Part shown: positions 40,760 through 50,233 of the stretch, one piece after another
How the letters are laid out: every line of letters starts with the position of its first letter
Numbering within the stretch: the stretch's first letter is position 1
Origin: an uncultured Pelagibacteraceae bacterium
Lineage (GTDB): Bacteria > Pseudomonadota > Alphaproteobacteria > Pelagibacterales > Pelagibacteraceae
Reading direction: 5' to 3'
NCBI GenBank assembly: GCA_902592965.1
Contig: CACJGL010000006.1
Span: 1 to 59,189, forward strand
DNA: 59,189 bases
The notes under the pieces: model-generated
Seen by the model: only the letters and a program-made list of their open reading frames with translations
Databases searched by the model: none
Told to the model about the DNA's origin: nothing
Program-made: the position numbers and the translations under genes

Positions 40760-41763
40760 AAAGCCTAAAAGATACAAAACAAAAAATTATAGAACCAAAA
40801 AAAATGGGTCTATTAGTTGAGAACCCAGTTTATAAACCATTCAGATACCCATGGTGTTATGATGCTTGGTTAACTCAACAAAGAATTCATTGGTTACCAG
40901 AGGAAGTTCCACTCGGTGATGATGTTAGAGATTGGCAAAAAAATCTTTCTGAGGCAGAAAAAAACTTACTAACTCAAATTTTTAGATTTTTTACTCAAGC
41001 AGATGTTGAAGTTAATAACTGTTATTTAAGACATTACACAACTGTATTTAAACCTACAGAAGTTTTAATGATGATGACAGCATTTGCCTCTATGGAAACA
41101 GTCCATGTAGCAGCTTATTCACATCTATTAGACACTATTGGAATGCCAGAGTCAGAATATTCTGCTTTCATGAAGTACAAAGAAATGAAAGATAAATACG
41201 ATTACATGCAAAACTTTAATGTAAACTCAAAAGAAGATATCGCAAAAACTGTTGCAGTATTTAGTGCCTTCACAGAAGGCCTTCAGTTATTTGCAAGTTT
41301 TGCAATTTTATTAAACTTCCCAAGACACAATAAACTCAAAGGAATGGGTCAAATAGTTACTTGGTCAGTAAGAGATGAAACTCTTCATTGTAATTCTATG
41401 ATTAGAATTTTTAAAGAGTTCATTAAAGAAAACCCTGAGATTTGGACTCCGAAACTTAAAAAAGAACTTTATGAAGCTTGCAGAACTATAATTGAACACG
41501 AGGATGCATTTATTGATCTAGCTTTTGAAATGGGTCCAATGCAAGGTTTAACTGCTCAAGAAGTCAAAGATTACATTAGGTTCATTGGCAATAGAAGATT
41601 AACTCAGTTAGGTCTTGAGCCAATATATGATGTTCAGAAGAACCCATTAACATGGTTAGATACAATGTTAAATGCTGTAGAGCACATGAACTTCTTTGAA
41701 GGTAGAGCCACTGAATATTCAAAAGCATCTACACAAGGTAACTGGATAGACGCTTTCTCCTAG
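40750..41763 (+). CDS. nrdB: Ribonucleoside-diphosphate reductase, beta (radical) subunit
   Basis: 337 residues from the ATG at 40750, which has the GAGGAG site; the GTG at 40741 is rejected. Di-iron and radical residues are all seen: Asp in TQADVEV, Glu and His in METVHVAAY with the radical Tyr four residues after the His, Glu in FTEGLQLFASF, and Glu and His in VRDETLHC. It is therefore a canonical class Ia Tyr-radical subunit. It overlaps nrdA by 10 nt. No ATP-cone is found at its N-terminus either. Confidence 0.95.
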   Translation: MSVESLKDTKQKIIEPKKMGLLVENPVYKPFRYPWCYDAWLTQQRIHWLPEEVPLGDDVRDWQKNLSEAEKNLLTQIFRFFTQADVEVNNCYLRHYTTVFKPTEVLMMMTAFASMETVHVAAYSHLLDTIGMPESEYSAFMKYKEMKDKYDYMQNFNVNSKEDIAKTVAVFSAFTEGLQLFASFAILLNFPRHNKLKGMGQIVTWSVRDETLHCNSMIRIFKEFIKENPEIWTPKLKKELYEACRTIIEHEDAFIDLAFEMGPMQGLTAQEVKDYIRFIGNRRLTQLGLEPIYDVQKNPLTWLDTMLNAVEHMNFFEGRATEYSKASTQGNWIDAFS

Positions 41764-41769
41764 GATTAA

Positions 41770-42018
41770 GTGATTGTAAGTCCGTGTATAAGTATTTGTA
41801 AGACTGATCCAGTATCAGGTCTATGCTATGGATGTGGTAGATCTGATGAAGAAAAAAAAATCTGGAAAGACCCTGAAACAACTGATGATTGGAAAAATAG
41901 CAATCTAAAAGAAATAGAAAACAGACTTTCAGGTTGGCAATTAGAGAGCTTTAAAAGGTCTTACAAAAACAAAATTGAAAAAGGTGTCTCTTTATATAAA
42001 GAAAAGCAAATTAAATAA
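41770..42018 (+). CDS. DUF1289 family small Cys protein
   Basis: 82 residues starting at GTG, 6 bp after nrdB. SPCISICKTDPVSGLCYGCGR near the N-terminus carries four cysteines in the DUF1289 arrangement, probably a metal or Fe-S site, followed by EIENRLSGW. The function is unknown. It is probably co-transcribed with nrdAB, and it ends convergently 2 bp before prpC. Confidence 0.88.
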   Translation: MIVSPCISICKTDPVSGLCYGCGRSDEEKKIWKDPETTDDWKNSNLKEIENRLSGWQLESFKRSYKNKIEKGVSLYKEKQIK

Positions 42019-42020
42019 TA

Positions 42021-43145
42021 TTACCTTTGATTTAGAAGCATTACTTTTCTGTATTTACTTCCTTTGTATTTAGCCAAAGGTCTAATTAATTTATTTGATG
42101 AATGTTGCTCCATTATATGAGCCGACCAACCAGTAATCCTTGAAATTACAAATATTGGTGTAAAGAAATCAGTATCAAAACCCATTAAATGATAAGTTGG
42201 TCCTGTTGGGTAATCTACGTTTGGATGAATATTCTTTTTACTGATCATCACTTTTTCAACAATATCGTAAATCTTTAAAAACTTTTTATCTTTTTTAATT
42301 TTAGCAACTTTTTTGAAATACTCTTTCATTGTTGGAACTCTTGAGTCTCCACTCTTATAAACCCTGTGCCCAAAACCCATCACAACCTCTTTTTTCTTTA
42401 AAGCATTATTGATCCATTTTAATGCATTCTCAGGTTTTTTGATTTTATTCATCATATGCATGACCTCTTCATTAGCGCCTCCATGCAAAGGTCCTTTTAA
42501 ACTTGCAATTGCACCTGTTATTGCGCCATGAATATCAGATAAACTACTTGTTATTGTTCTAGCAGTAAAAGTTGAAACATTAAAACTGTGTTCAGCGTAT
42601 AAAATTAAAGATACATCAAACGCTTTTACAATTTCTTTTTGAGGAACCTTTCCAAAACACATATAGAAAAAGTTTTCTGCAAAAGTTAATTCTTTTTTAG
42701 GTTTAATTATCTTTTTGCCTTTTCGAATTCTATAAAACGCTGCTAAAGCAGTTGGAGTTTTAGCTAAAATTCTTAAAGCTTTTCTTGTGTTTGCTTCTTG
42801 AGAATTATCTGTGGTTTCTTTATCTTCTAATCCCATTACGCTAACCGCTGTTCTAGCAACATCCATAGGATGAGATTTCTTTGGCATGTGTTTAATTATC
42901 TCGTACAGATTTTTCGATAAATCCCTATGTCCTCGTTCAACTTTTTCAAATTGTCTTAGCTCTATACTGTTTGGTAAATCACCCTTTAAAATAAGATATG
43001 CAGCTTCTTCAAATCTACAAAACTCACATAGATCTTGAACAGCATATCCCCTGTAAGTTAACGAGTTAATTTCAGGCATAACTTTAGAAACTTCTGTTTC
43101 ATCAACAACAATTCCTAATAAACCTTTTTTTACTTCTTCACTCAT
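42021..43145 (-). CDS. prpC: 2-Methylcitrate synthase (citrate synthase family)
   Basis: 374 residues, the short citrate-synthase form typical of PrpC. GLLGIVVDETEVS at the N-terminus, GPLHGGANEEVM near residue 218 and VVMGFGHRVYKSGDSRVP near residue 256 supply the catalytic His residues; the Asp lies in the C-terminal DTDFFTPIFV region. It condenses propionyl-CoA with oxaloacetate. The gene context (prpD-prpB-prpC with one-base overlaps) makes methylcitrate rather than citrate synthase the likely role. Confidence 0.92.
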   Translation of the reverse strand: MSEEVKKGLLGIVVDETEVSKVMPEINSLTYRGYAVQDLCEFCRFEEAAYLILKGDLPNSIELRQFEKVERGHRDLSKNLYEIIKHMPKKSHPMDVARTAVSVMGLEDKETTDNSQEANTRKALRILAKTPTALAAFYRIRKGKKIIKPKKELTFAENFFYMCFGKVPQKEIVKAFDVSLILYAEHSFNVSTFTARTITSSLSDIHGAITGAIASLKGPLHGGANEEVMHMMNKIKKPENALKWINNALKKKEVVMGFGHRVYKSGDSRVPTMKEYFKKVAKIKKDKKFLKIYDIVEKVMISKKNIHPNVDYPTGPTYHLMGFDTDFFTPIFVISRITGWSAHIMEQHSSNKLIRPLAKYKGSKYRKVMLLNQR

Positions 43146-44041
43146 TATTCATGTCCTTCAGTACTAAAATTATATATCTTTTCGTCTAAAGAGTTGTATT
43201 TTTCATACTCAACTAGATCATACAATCTTTTTCTGGTTTGCATCTTATCTATAATATTATTTTGATGTCCATCCGCAAAAATGGCACGTAGACCATCCTC
43301 AACACTTTTCATCGCTAATCTTTGTGTAGTAACTGGATAAATTACAACATTGTAACCAAGTTCTTCTAATTGTTTAAAATCTAGCAACTTCGATTTACCA
43401 AACTCAGTCATATTAGCTAGAAGATAACAATTTAATGATTTTCTAACTTTTTCAAACTCAGCTTCATCTTTTAATGCTTCTGGAAAAACAATTTCTGCAC
43501 CAGCATCAATATAAGATTTGCAACGATCGATCATTTTATCAATACCTTCTACGCTTTTAGCATCAGAACGTGCAATGATTTTAAAATTTTTGTCTGATCT
43601 TGCTTCTACACATTCTTTAATTTTTTTTGTCATATCCTCATTAGATATCAATTCTTTATTATCTAAATGGCCACATCTTTTCTGTTCAATCTGATCTTCT
43701 AAATGAATTGCTGAAATACCAAAATTTTCAAATGTTTGAACAGTTTCCTTACAAGATTTAAAACCTGTATCGACATCTACAATGGTTGGAAGATTAGTTA
43801 CACGTGCAATTTGTTTCGATCTGTTACTGACATCATTAAGAGTTGTTAATCCTATATCTGGATAACCCAAATCATTAGACATAACACCTCCAGATACATA
43901 AACTCCATCATATCCAATTTCTTCAATAACTTTTGCTGTTAATGGATTATATGCACCTGGTATTCTTAAAATTTTATTAGATTTTAGTTTATTATCTAAA
44001 TCAATTCTTTTTTCCTCAGGTTTTTTTTCAACAAAGTGCAC
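43145..44041 (-). CDS. prpB: 2-Methylisocitrate lyase
   Basis: 298 residues of the PEP mutase/isocitrate lyase superfamily: GAYNPLTAKVIEEIGYDGVY near residue 29, VDVDTGF near residue 88, and the catalytic loop EQKRCGHLDNKEL near residue 119 (KRCGH contains the catalytic Cys), then IIARSDA near residue 153. It splits 2-methylisocitrate to pyruvate and succinate. One-base overlaps link it to prpD upstream and prpC downstream. Confidence 0.95.
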   Translation of the reverse strand: MHFVEKKPEEKRIDLDNKLKSNKILRIPGAYNPLTAKVIEEIGYDGVYVSGGVMSNDLGYPDIGLTTLNDVSNRSKQIARVTNLPTIVDVDTGFKSCKETVQTFENFGISAIHLEDQIEQKRCGHLDNKELISNEDMTKKIKECVEARSDKNFKIIARSDAKSVEGIDKMIDRCKSYIDAGAEIVFPEALKDEAEFEKVRKSLNCYLLANMTEFGKSKLLDFKQLEELGYNVVIYPVTTQRLAMKSVEDGLRAIFADGHQNNIIDKMQTRKRLYDLVEYEKYNSLDEKIYNFSTEGHE

Positions 44042-45543
44042 TAGAATATTCCTTTTTTATTATTCGATTTTAAGTATCTTCTACTTACTTCAATATTTAG
44101 TTTTGTAAGCTGATTATTTTTTAATTTTTTTAAATTTTGAACATCTTTTAAAAATCTATCACTTTCTTTTTTAGAAATAATATTTTCTGTTAAAATTTTA
44201 AATTTATTTATATAATCTTTTCTTTTAAAAGGTCTTTTGCCGTAAGGATGAGCATCTGCTCTTTCTAATTCCTCAATAATTTTTTTTCCATTATTTAAAG
44301 TTACTATAACCTTTGCACCAAAAGATTTCTTTTTTGGATCAGGATCGTGATATTTTTTCGTCCATTTCTTATCCTCGTGAGTTTTAATGGATCTCCATAT
44401 TTTAATTGTACTTTTTTTGTTAGCTCTCTTTTTAGTATAAGACTTCACATGATGCCAGTCTGCATCTTCTAAAGCTACTGCAAAAATATACATTATTGAG
44501 TGATCTAAAGTTTCTCTACTTGCATTCGGATCCATTTTTTGTGGATCGTTAGCTCCAGTTCCTATTACATAATGAGTATGATGGCTTGTATATATATCTA
44601 TTTTTTTAATTGTATTTAAATTATCAATTTTTTTATTAAGACCCTTTGCAATATCAATTAATGCTTGAGCTTGATATTCTGCAGAATATTCTTTTGTATA
44701 TGTTTCAAGAATAGCTTTTTTTTCCTCATTCTTTTTAGGTAAAGGAACAAAATATTTAGCATTTTTTCCATCTAATATCCTTGCAATTACACTGTCTTCA
44801 CCTTCATAAATAGGACTCGGAGCTCCTTCACCTCTCATCGTTCTATCCACAGCTTCAATTGCCAATTTTCCAGCATGAGCTGGAGCATACGCCTTCCAAC
44901 TTGAAATCTCACCTTTTCTTGATTGTCTTGTTGAAACACTCACATGTAATGCTTGTTGAACACCTTGATAAATAGTTTCTGTATTTAATTTTAACATAGA
45001 TCCAATACCAGCAGCAACACTTGGTCCCAAGTGAGCGATATGATCAACTTTGTGTTTATGAAGACATATAGCTTTTACAAGATTAACTTGAACTTCATAA
45101 GCAGTTATAATTCCTCTTAATAAATCATTTCCATTTTTTTTTAATTGTTGTGCCACTGCTAATAGAGCAGGAATATTATCACCAGGATGACTGTAATCAG
45201 CGGCTAGAAATGTATCATGAAAATCTAATTCTCTAACAGCAGTTCCATTTGCCCACGCAACCCACTCACAATCAAATTTAAGTTTTGAATTTAAACCAAA
45301 AAGATTAGCTCCATTTTTTCTTACATGTTTTTTTGCCATTTCTCTTGCAGATATTACAGGTCTTCTATTTAAGGAAGCTATAGCAACAGAAGCATTATCA
45401 ATAATTCTATTAATAACCATTTCTATTGAATTTTTATTTAATTTAGCATTATCACTTGCTATCTCTGCTATTTTCCAAGCAAGCTGTTTCTTCTTTGGAA
45501 GATTTATTTTTGATGGATATACTTTAATTGTATGCAATAACAA
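44041..45543 (-). CDS. prpD: 2-Methylcitrate dehydratase
   Basis: 500 residues of the MmgE/PrpD family: [17 protein letters not shown] near residue 93, [30 protein letters not shown] near residue 172 and [22 protein letters not shown] near residue 227. It dehydrates 2-methylcitrate without an Fe-S cluster. It is the first gene of the prpDBC run and there is no regulator (prpR) nearby. The phosphatase gene lies 53 bp upstream on the same strand. Confidence 0.93.
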   Translation of the reverse strand: MLLHTIKVYPSKINLPKKKQLAWKIAEIASDNAKLNKNSIEMVINRIIDNASVAIASLNRRPVISAREMAKKHVRKNGANLFGLNSKLKFDCEWVAWANGTAVRELDFHDTFLAADYSHPGDNIPALLAVAQQLKKNGNDLLRGIITAYEVQVNLVKAICLHKHKVDHIAHLGPSVAAGIGSMLKLNTETIYQGVQQALHVSVSTRQSRKGEISSWKAYAPAHAGKLAIEAVDRTMRGEGAPSPIYEGEDSVIARILDGKNAKYFVPLPKKNEEKKAILETYTKEYSAEYQAQALIDIAKGLNKKIDNLNTIKKIDIYTSHHTHYVIGTGANDPQKMDPNASRETLDHSIMYIFAVALEDADWHHVKSYTKKRANKKSTIKIWRSIKTHEDKKWTKKYHDPDPKKKSFGAKVIVTLNNGKKIIEELERADAHPYGKRPFKRKDYINKFKILTENIISKKESDRFLKDVQNLKKLKNNQLTKLNIEVSRRYLKSNNKKGIF

Positions 45544-45596
45544 AATAACTCCTAATTTGTGATTTTGTTTTAATAGTTAAAATAAATTAATCAATA

Positions 45597-46277
45597 TTAA
45601 AGATATTGAGATACAATTTTTTCAATACCTACAAAGTCTTTTATTAAGTGATTATGATAAATTTCATCAATATTTTTTTCAGTATATCCATCCTCTAATA
45701 AAATCATCGGAATTCCTGCCGCTTTAGCAGCATTTGCATCCGACTCACTATCACCAATCATAATTGATTTATTTTTACTACCATCTAAAATTTCTATGAT
45801 TGTTGTTATATGTCTCGGATCAGGTTTACAATAATCAAAAGTATTATAACCAGCAACATACTCGAAGTAATCGTATATCCCAATTTTTTTTAGAAGATCT
45901 ACTGCAAGATGTTCTGTTTTATTCGTACATACAGCCATTGACATATTTTCTTTTTTACACCAATTTAAAAAATCTTTTACACCAGGCATCAGAGTACTTT
46001 CATTTAAAATATTATCTCCATAATAAGAAATAAATTCATCTGTCATTTCATTTTTGATTTTCTCATTAATCGAAGTTAATTCTTTTTTTGCCTGGCTCCA
46101 TATAGATCTACCAATCATTGCTCCAGCTCCTTGACCAACAGTATGTTTAAGTTCATCAAGAGATTTTGTGGGATATCCAAATTTCTTCATAACATGGTTA
46201 TGAGCGAGCATTAGATCAGGCGCTGTGTCTACCAACGTACCATCTAAATCAAAAACAACTGTGAATTTTTGTGTCAT
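45597..46277 (-). CDS. gph: HAD-family phosphatase, phosphoglycolate phosphatase-like
   Basis: 226 residues. HAD motif I DLDGTLVDTAPDL, motif II in VCTNKTEH near residue 119, motif III Lys in CKPDPRH near residue 150 and motif IV IMIGDSESDANAA near residue 173 are all intact, with a C1-type helical cap. It is most like Gph, which removes 2-phosphoglycolate; other small phosphosugars are possible. It is divergent from the GlmU-like gene. Confidence 0.85.
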   Translation of the reverse strand: MTQKFTVVFDLDGTLVDTAPDLMLAHNHVMKKFGYPTKSLDELKHTVGQGAGAMIGRSIWSQAKKELTSINEKIKNEMTDEFISYYGDNILNESTLMPGVKDFLNWCKKENMSMAVCTNKTEHLAVDLLKKIGIYDYFEYVAGYNTFDYCKPDPRHITTIIEILDGSKNKSIMIGDSESDANAAKAAGIPMILLEDGYTEKNIDEIYHNHLIKDFVGIEKIVSQYL

Positions 46278-46346
46278 TTAAAAAGTATTAATAAGAAATA
46301 AATTGTGAATTAATTAAATTAATACCCAGTTATATACAACTATCTA

Positions 46347-46955
46347 ATGAATAGTCAAAATTTACAAAATAAACTTAGATATAAATTTCTAAAAAAAGGT
46401 GTCAAAATGAAGGGGCCTGAGACAGTTTTTTTTTCTAAAGATACTAAAATTGGAAAGAATGTAGAGATAGAACCTTATGTTGTGTTTGCTGATAAAGTAC
46501 AAATAGGTAATAATGTAAAAATTTTGTCTTTCTCTCATCTTGAGGGTGTTAAAATAGATAATGATGTAAGTGTAGGTCCGTACGCACGTTTAAGACCTGG
46601 AACAAAAATTAAATCCGGATCAAAAATAGGAAATTTTGTTGAAGTAAAAAAAAGTACAATAAATAAAAATTCTAAAGTTAATCATTTATCATATATTGGC
46701 GATGCACTAGTGGGAAAGGACGTTAATATTGGAGCAGGAACAATAACTTGTAATTACGATGGAAGAAAAAAAAGTATAACAAAAATAAAGGATAAAGTAT
46801 TTGTTGGTTCAAATACTTCTTTAGTGGCACCAGTTACTTTAAATGAAAAAAGTGTTATAGGTGCAGGCTCAGTGATTACTAAAAATGTAAGCAAAGAGTC
46901 GTTGGCATTAACCAGATCAAATCAAAAAGAAAAGAAAAATTATAAAAGGAAATAA
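46347..46955 (+). CDS. GlmU acetyltransferase domain only (glucosamine-1-phosphate N-acetyltransferase)
   Basis: 202 residues that match only the C-terminal left-handed beta-helix half of GlmU. It starts at the linker ([16 protein letters not shown]), continues through hexapeptide repeats, and keeps the acetyltransferase residues: Arg in ARLRPGT, Lys in NFVEVKKS, His in NHLSYIGD and Asn in TCNYDG. The N-terminal uridylyltransferase domain (about 230 residues) is absent and nothing upstream encodes it. It would acetylate GlcN-1-P; the uridylyl step needs another protein. It lies 6 bp before glmS, so two consecutive UDP-GlcNAc steps share a transcript. A TATATA lies 10 nt before the ATG. Confidence 0.88.
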   Translation: MNSQNLQNKLRYKFLKKGVKMKGPETVFFSKDTKIGKNVEIEPYVVFADKVQIGNNVKILSFSHLEGVKIDNDVSVGPYARLRPGTKIKSGSKIGNFVEVKKSTINKNSKVNHLSYIGDALVGKDVNIGAGTITCNYDGRKKSITKIKDKVFVGSNTSLVAPVTLNEKSVIGAGSVITKNVSKESLALTRSNQKEKKNYKRK

Positions 46956-46961
46956 TAAGTA

Positions 46962-48782
46962 ATGTGTGGAATAGTTGGAATTACAAGCTCTAAAGAGGTT
47001 ACTCCCAGAATTATAAGTTCATTAAAAAAACTTGAGTATAGAGGCTATGACTCTGCAGGTTTAGCAACCCTTTCAAATGGAAATATAAATGAGGTAAAAT
47101 GTGAGGGTAGAGTAGACGCTTTAGAGAAAAACATTATACAAACTAAAATATCTGGCTCTATTGGTATCGGACATGTTAGGTGGGCAACTCATGGAAAACC
47201 TAGTTCAATAAATGCACATCCTCATTCATCAGAAGATGTATCTGTCGTTCATAACGGTATAATTGAAAATTCAACTATTCTAAAAAAGTTATTAGAAAAT
47301 AAAGGTTATAAGTTTAAATCTCAAACAGACACAGAAGTAATAGTTCATTTGGTAACTGATTATTTAAAAAAAAATAACCTTAAAAATACAATTATAAAAG
47401 TTTTAAAAAAATTACACGGTAGTTTTGCGCTAGGAATAATATTTAAAGACCAACCAGATTTAATAGTTGGGGCAAGAAGAGGCTCTCCTCTTGCAGTTGG
47501 TTACGGTCCAAATGAACACTATCTTGGTTCAGACTCTTATGCATTAAAGTCAATGACTAATAAAATTTCATATTTAAATGATGGAGAATTTTGCATATTA
47601 AAAAAAGATCAAGTCGAATTTTTTGATGCTAATGGAACCAAAGTAAACAAAAAAATTTTAAATCTTTCTAAAGATGATCAAAATTATGAAAAAGGAGATT
47701 ACAAATATTATATGGCTAAAGAAATAGACGAGCAGCCGATTACCTTAAAAAATTGTGTCAATGAGTACATCGACAAACATAACAAGGAAATAAATATTTA
47801 TAATTTTCCTTGGAAAATCAATGAAATTTCATCAGTAATTTTAATTGGATGTGGAACAGCATATCACTCATGTATTGTTGCAAAGTATTGGTTTGAGCAA
47901 AATACAAGTTTAGATGTGAGTGTTGATATAGCTTCTGAATTTAGATATCGAAAAATTAAATTTAAAAAAGATTGTCTTTATGTTTTTGTTTCTCAATCTG
48001 GAGAGACTGCGGATACATTTGCTGCATTAGATTTATGTAAAAAGAATAATGTTAAAACTTGTGCAGTAGTAAATGTTGTTGAAAGTTCAATTGCAAGAGA
48101 TGCAGATCTAGTTTTACCTATTCATTGTGGCCCAGAAGTAGGTGTTGCATCGACAAAGGCTTTTTTAGGACAAATGTTAGTCCTTTATTTATTATGTACT
48201 AAGCTTTCTTATGAACAAAAATCAATTAATAAAAAGGACTATCAAAAGAAAATAAAAGATTTACTGTCTTTATCTAAATCTGCAAAAAATACATTGAATA
48301 TTGAAGATAAAATTCAAACACTTGGAAAAGATTTTGCTAATTCTAAAGGATCAATGTTTTTGGGCAGAGGTTATTCATATCCAATTGCACTTGAAGGTGC
48401 TTTAAAACTAAAAGAGCTTGCTTATGTTCATGCCGAAGGTTATCCAGCAGGGGAAATGAAACACGGACCTCTTGCACTCATAGAAGAAGGTATGCCAGTA
48501 GTGGTAATTGCCCCAAGAGATGAGCATTACAAAAAAACCATTTCAAATATGCAAGAAGTTATATCCAGAGGTGCAAAAGTTTTACTAATAACAAATAAAA
48601 GTACTGATGAAATTTATTCGGAAAATATTTGGGAGCAGATAGAAGTTGATAATATATCTGACGAACTTATTCCTTTTTTGACTACTATACCTCTACAAAA
48701 GTTAGCATATTACTCTGCGCTAGATAAAGGATACGATATCGATAAACCAAGAAACTTAGCTAAATCTGTCACTGTTGAATAA
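46962..48782 (+). CDS. glmS: Glutamine-fructose-6-phosphate aminotransferase (isomerizing)
   Basis: 606 residues, full length. The N-terminal nucleophile MCGIVGIT (Cys2 after Met removal), LEYRGYDSAG and GHVRWATHG define the glutaminase domain. The SIS isomerase domains begin near residue 285 with ILIGCGTAYHS and SQSGETADT, and the C-terminal DKPRNLAKSVTVE is the GlmS signature. It makes glucosamine-6-phosphate from fructose-6-phosphate and glutamine. No glmS ribozyme-type leader is visible; the gene sits 6 bp after the GlmU-like gene. Confidence 0.97.
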   Translation: MCGIVGITSSKEVTPRIISSLKKLEYRGYDSAGLATLSNGNINEVKCEGRVDALEKNIIQTKISGSIGIGHVRWATHGKPSSINAHPHSSEDVSVVHNGIIENSTILKKLLENKGYKFKSQTDTEVIVHLVTDYLKKNNLKNTIIKVLKKLHGSFALGIIFKDQPDLIVGARRGSPLAVGYGPNEHYLGSDSYALKSMTNKISYLNDGEFCILKKDQVEFFDANGTKVNKKILNLSKDDQNYEKGDYKYYMAKEIDEQPITLKNCVNEYIDKHNKEINIYNFPWKINEISSVILIGCGTAYHSCIVAKYWFEQNTSLDVSVDIASEFRYRKIKFKKDCLYVFVSQSGETADTFAALDLCKKNNVKTCAVVNVVESSIARDADLVLPIHCGPEVGVASTKAFLGQMLVLYLLCTKLSYEQKSINKKDYQKKIKDLLSLSKSAKNTLNIEDKIQTLGKDFANSKGSMFLGRGYSYPIALEGALKLKELAYVHAEGYPAGEMKHGPLALIEEGMPVVVIAPRDEHYKKTISNMQEVISRGAKVLLITNKSTDEIYSENIWEQIEVDNISDELIPFLTTIPLQKLAYYSALDKGYDIDKPRNLAKSVTVE

Positions 48783-48816
48783 ATAATAAAGTCTGCTAAA
48801 ACAATTCTGAGTTGAA

Positions 48817-50196
48817 ATGAAAAATTGGAAAATAAATAGTTGGAGAAAATACCCTGTCAAACATATTCCCGAATATGATGACGAAAAAGAATTGGAGATG
48901 GTTTTAAAAAAATTAAAAACCTTTCCTCCTTTAGTTTTTGCAGGTGAAACAAGACATTTAAAAGAACAGTTGGCAATGGTTAATGATGGAAAAGCATTTC
49001 TATTACAAGGAGGTGATTGTGCGGAAAGTTTTGCAGAATTTCACCCTGATAATATAAGAGATACATTTAAGGTTATTCTTCAAATGGCCTTGGTAATGAC
49101 CTACTCAGCATCTTTACCTATTGTGAAACTTGGAAGAATTGCTGGACAATTTTCAAAACCAAGAAGTGCTCCAACTGAAAAACAAGGCAATAAAGAATTA
49201 CCAAGTTATTTGGGAGACAATATAAATGCAATAGATTTTAATGAAAAAGCTAGAAGACCCGATCCAAAAAGAATGTTTAAGGCTTATTCTCAATCAGCTT
49301 CAACTTTAAATCTTTTAAGAGCATTTTCAAAAGGTGGTTTTGCAGATTTAAACAAGGTTCACTTATGGAATTTAGATTATATTAAGAAAAGTCCGCAAGC
49401 TAAGAAATTTAGAGAGCTAGAAGATAAAATAGCAGATGCATTAGCTTTCATGGAGGCATGTGGTATAACAGCTGATTTTAATAATAGATTGTATACAGTT
49501 AATTTTTGGACTTCTCACGAGGCTTTACACTTGCCATTTGAGGAAAGCATGACTAGAGTTGACTCAACTACAGGTGAATATCATGATACATCAGCGCATT
49601 TTGTCTGGATTGGAGATAGAACAAGACAGTTGGACGGAGGACATGTTGAGTTTTGTAAAGGAATTGAAAATCCAATTGGTATCAAATGTGGTCCAACTTC
49701 AAAATCTGATGAGATTGCAAAAATATGTGAAGTTATAAATCCTAAAAATGAAAAAGGAAAAATAACTTTAATCTCAAGATTTGGCCATCAGAATGTTGAA
49801 AAATTTTTACCAAAATTAATTAGAGGAATTAAAAAGGAAGGTTTAAATGTTGTTTGGTCATGTGATCCAATGCATGGAAATACAATTAAATCAACTACTG
49901 GTTTTAAAACGAGACCGTTTAATGATGTTGTAAACGAAGTTAAAAATGTATTTGCAGTTCATCAAGCAGAAGGTTCTTATGCTGGTGGTCTTCACGTTGA
50001 AATGACAGGCCAAGATGTGACAGAGTGTACAGGTGGAGCAAAAAAAATATCCGATGCAGATTTATCAAGCAGATATCATACGCATTGCGATCCAAGATTG
50101 AACTCTGATCAAGCTATAGAATTAGCGTTTTTAATTTCAGATGAGATAAAAAAGAATAGTTTGTATTCTAAATCTGCAATTAAAGCGGCATCTTAA
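48817..50196 (+). CDS. 3-Deoxy-7-phosphoheptulonate synthase, class II (plant type)
   Basis: 459 residues. LLQGGDCAESFAEF near residue 66 (metal-binding Cys), VKLGRIAGQFSKPRS near residue 105, SCDPMHGNT near residue 347 and GGLHVEMTGQDVTECTGG near residue 389 are class II DAHP synthase signatures. It condenses PEP and erythrose-4-phosphate, the first step of aromatic amino acid synthesis. It follows glmS after 34 bp on the same strand. Confidence 0.95.
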   Translation: MKNWKINSWRKYPVKHIPEYDDEKELEMVLKKLKTFPPLVFAGETRHLKEQLAMVNDGKAFLLQGGDCAESFAEFHPDNIRDTFKVILQMALVMTYSASLPIVKLGRIAGQFSKPRSAPTEKQGNKELPSYLGDNINAIDFNEKARRPDPKRMFKAYSQSASTLNLLRAFSKGGFADLNKVHLWNLDYIKKSPQAKKFRELEDKIADALAFMEACGITADFNNRLYTVNFWTSHEALHLPFEESMTRVDSTTGEYHDTSAHFVWIGDRTRQLDGGHVEFCKGIENPIGIKCGPTSKSDEIAKICEVINPKNEKGKITLISRFGHQNVEKFLPKLIRGIKKEGLNVVWSCDPMHGNTIKSTTGFKTRPFNDVVNEVKNVFAVHQAEGSYAGGLHVEMTGQDVTECTGGAKKISDADLSSRYHTHCDPRLNSDQAIELAFLISDEIKKNSLYSKSAIKAAS

Positions 50197-50233
50197 CAGT
50201 TTAAAAATAAATTTTTTTTCTTATATTTAAATT

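Noticed and set aside
46786-46962. glmS ribozyme or other riboswitch before glmS
   Set aside because: Only 6 bp separate the GlmU-like stop from glmS, and no such structure is apparent.
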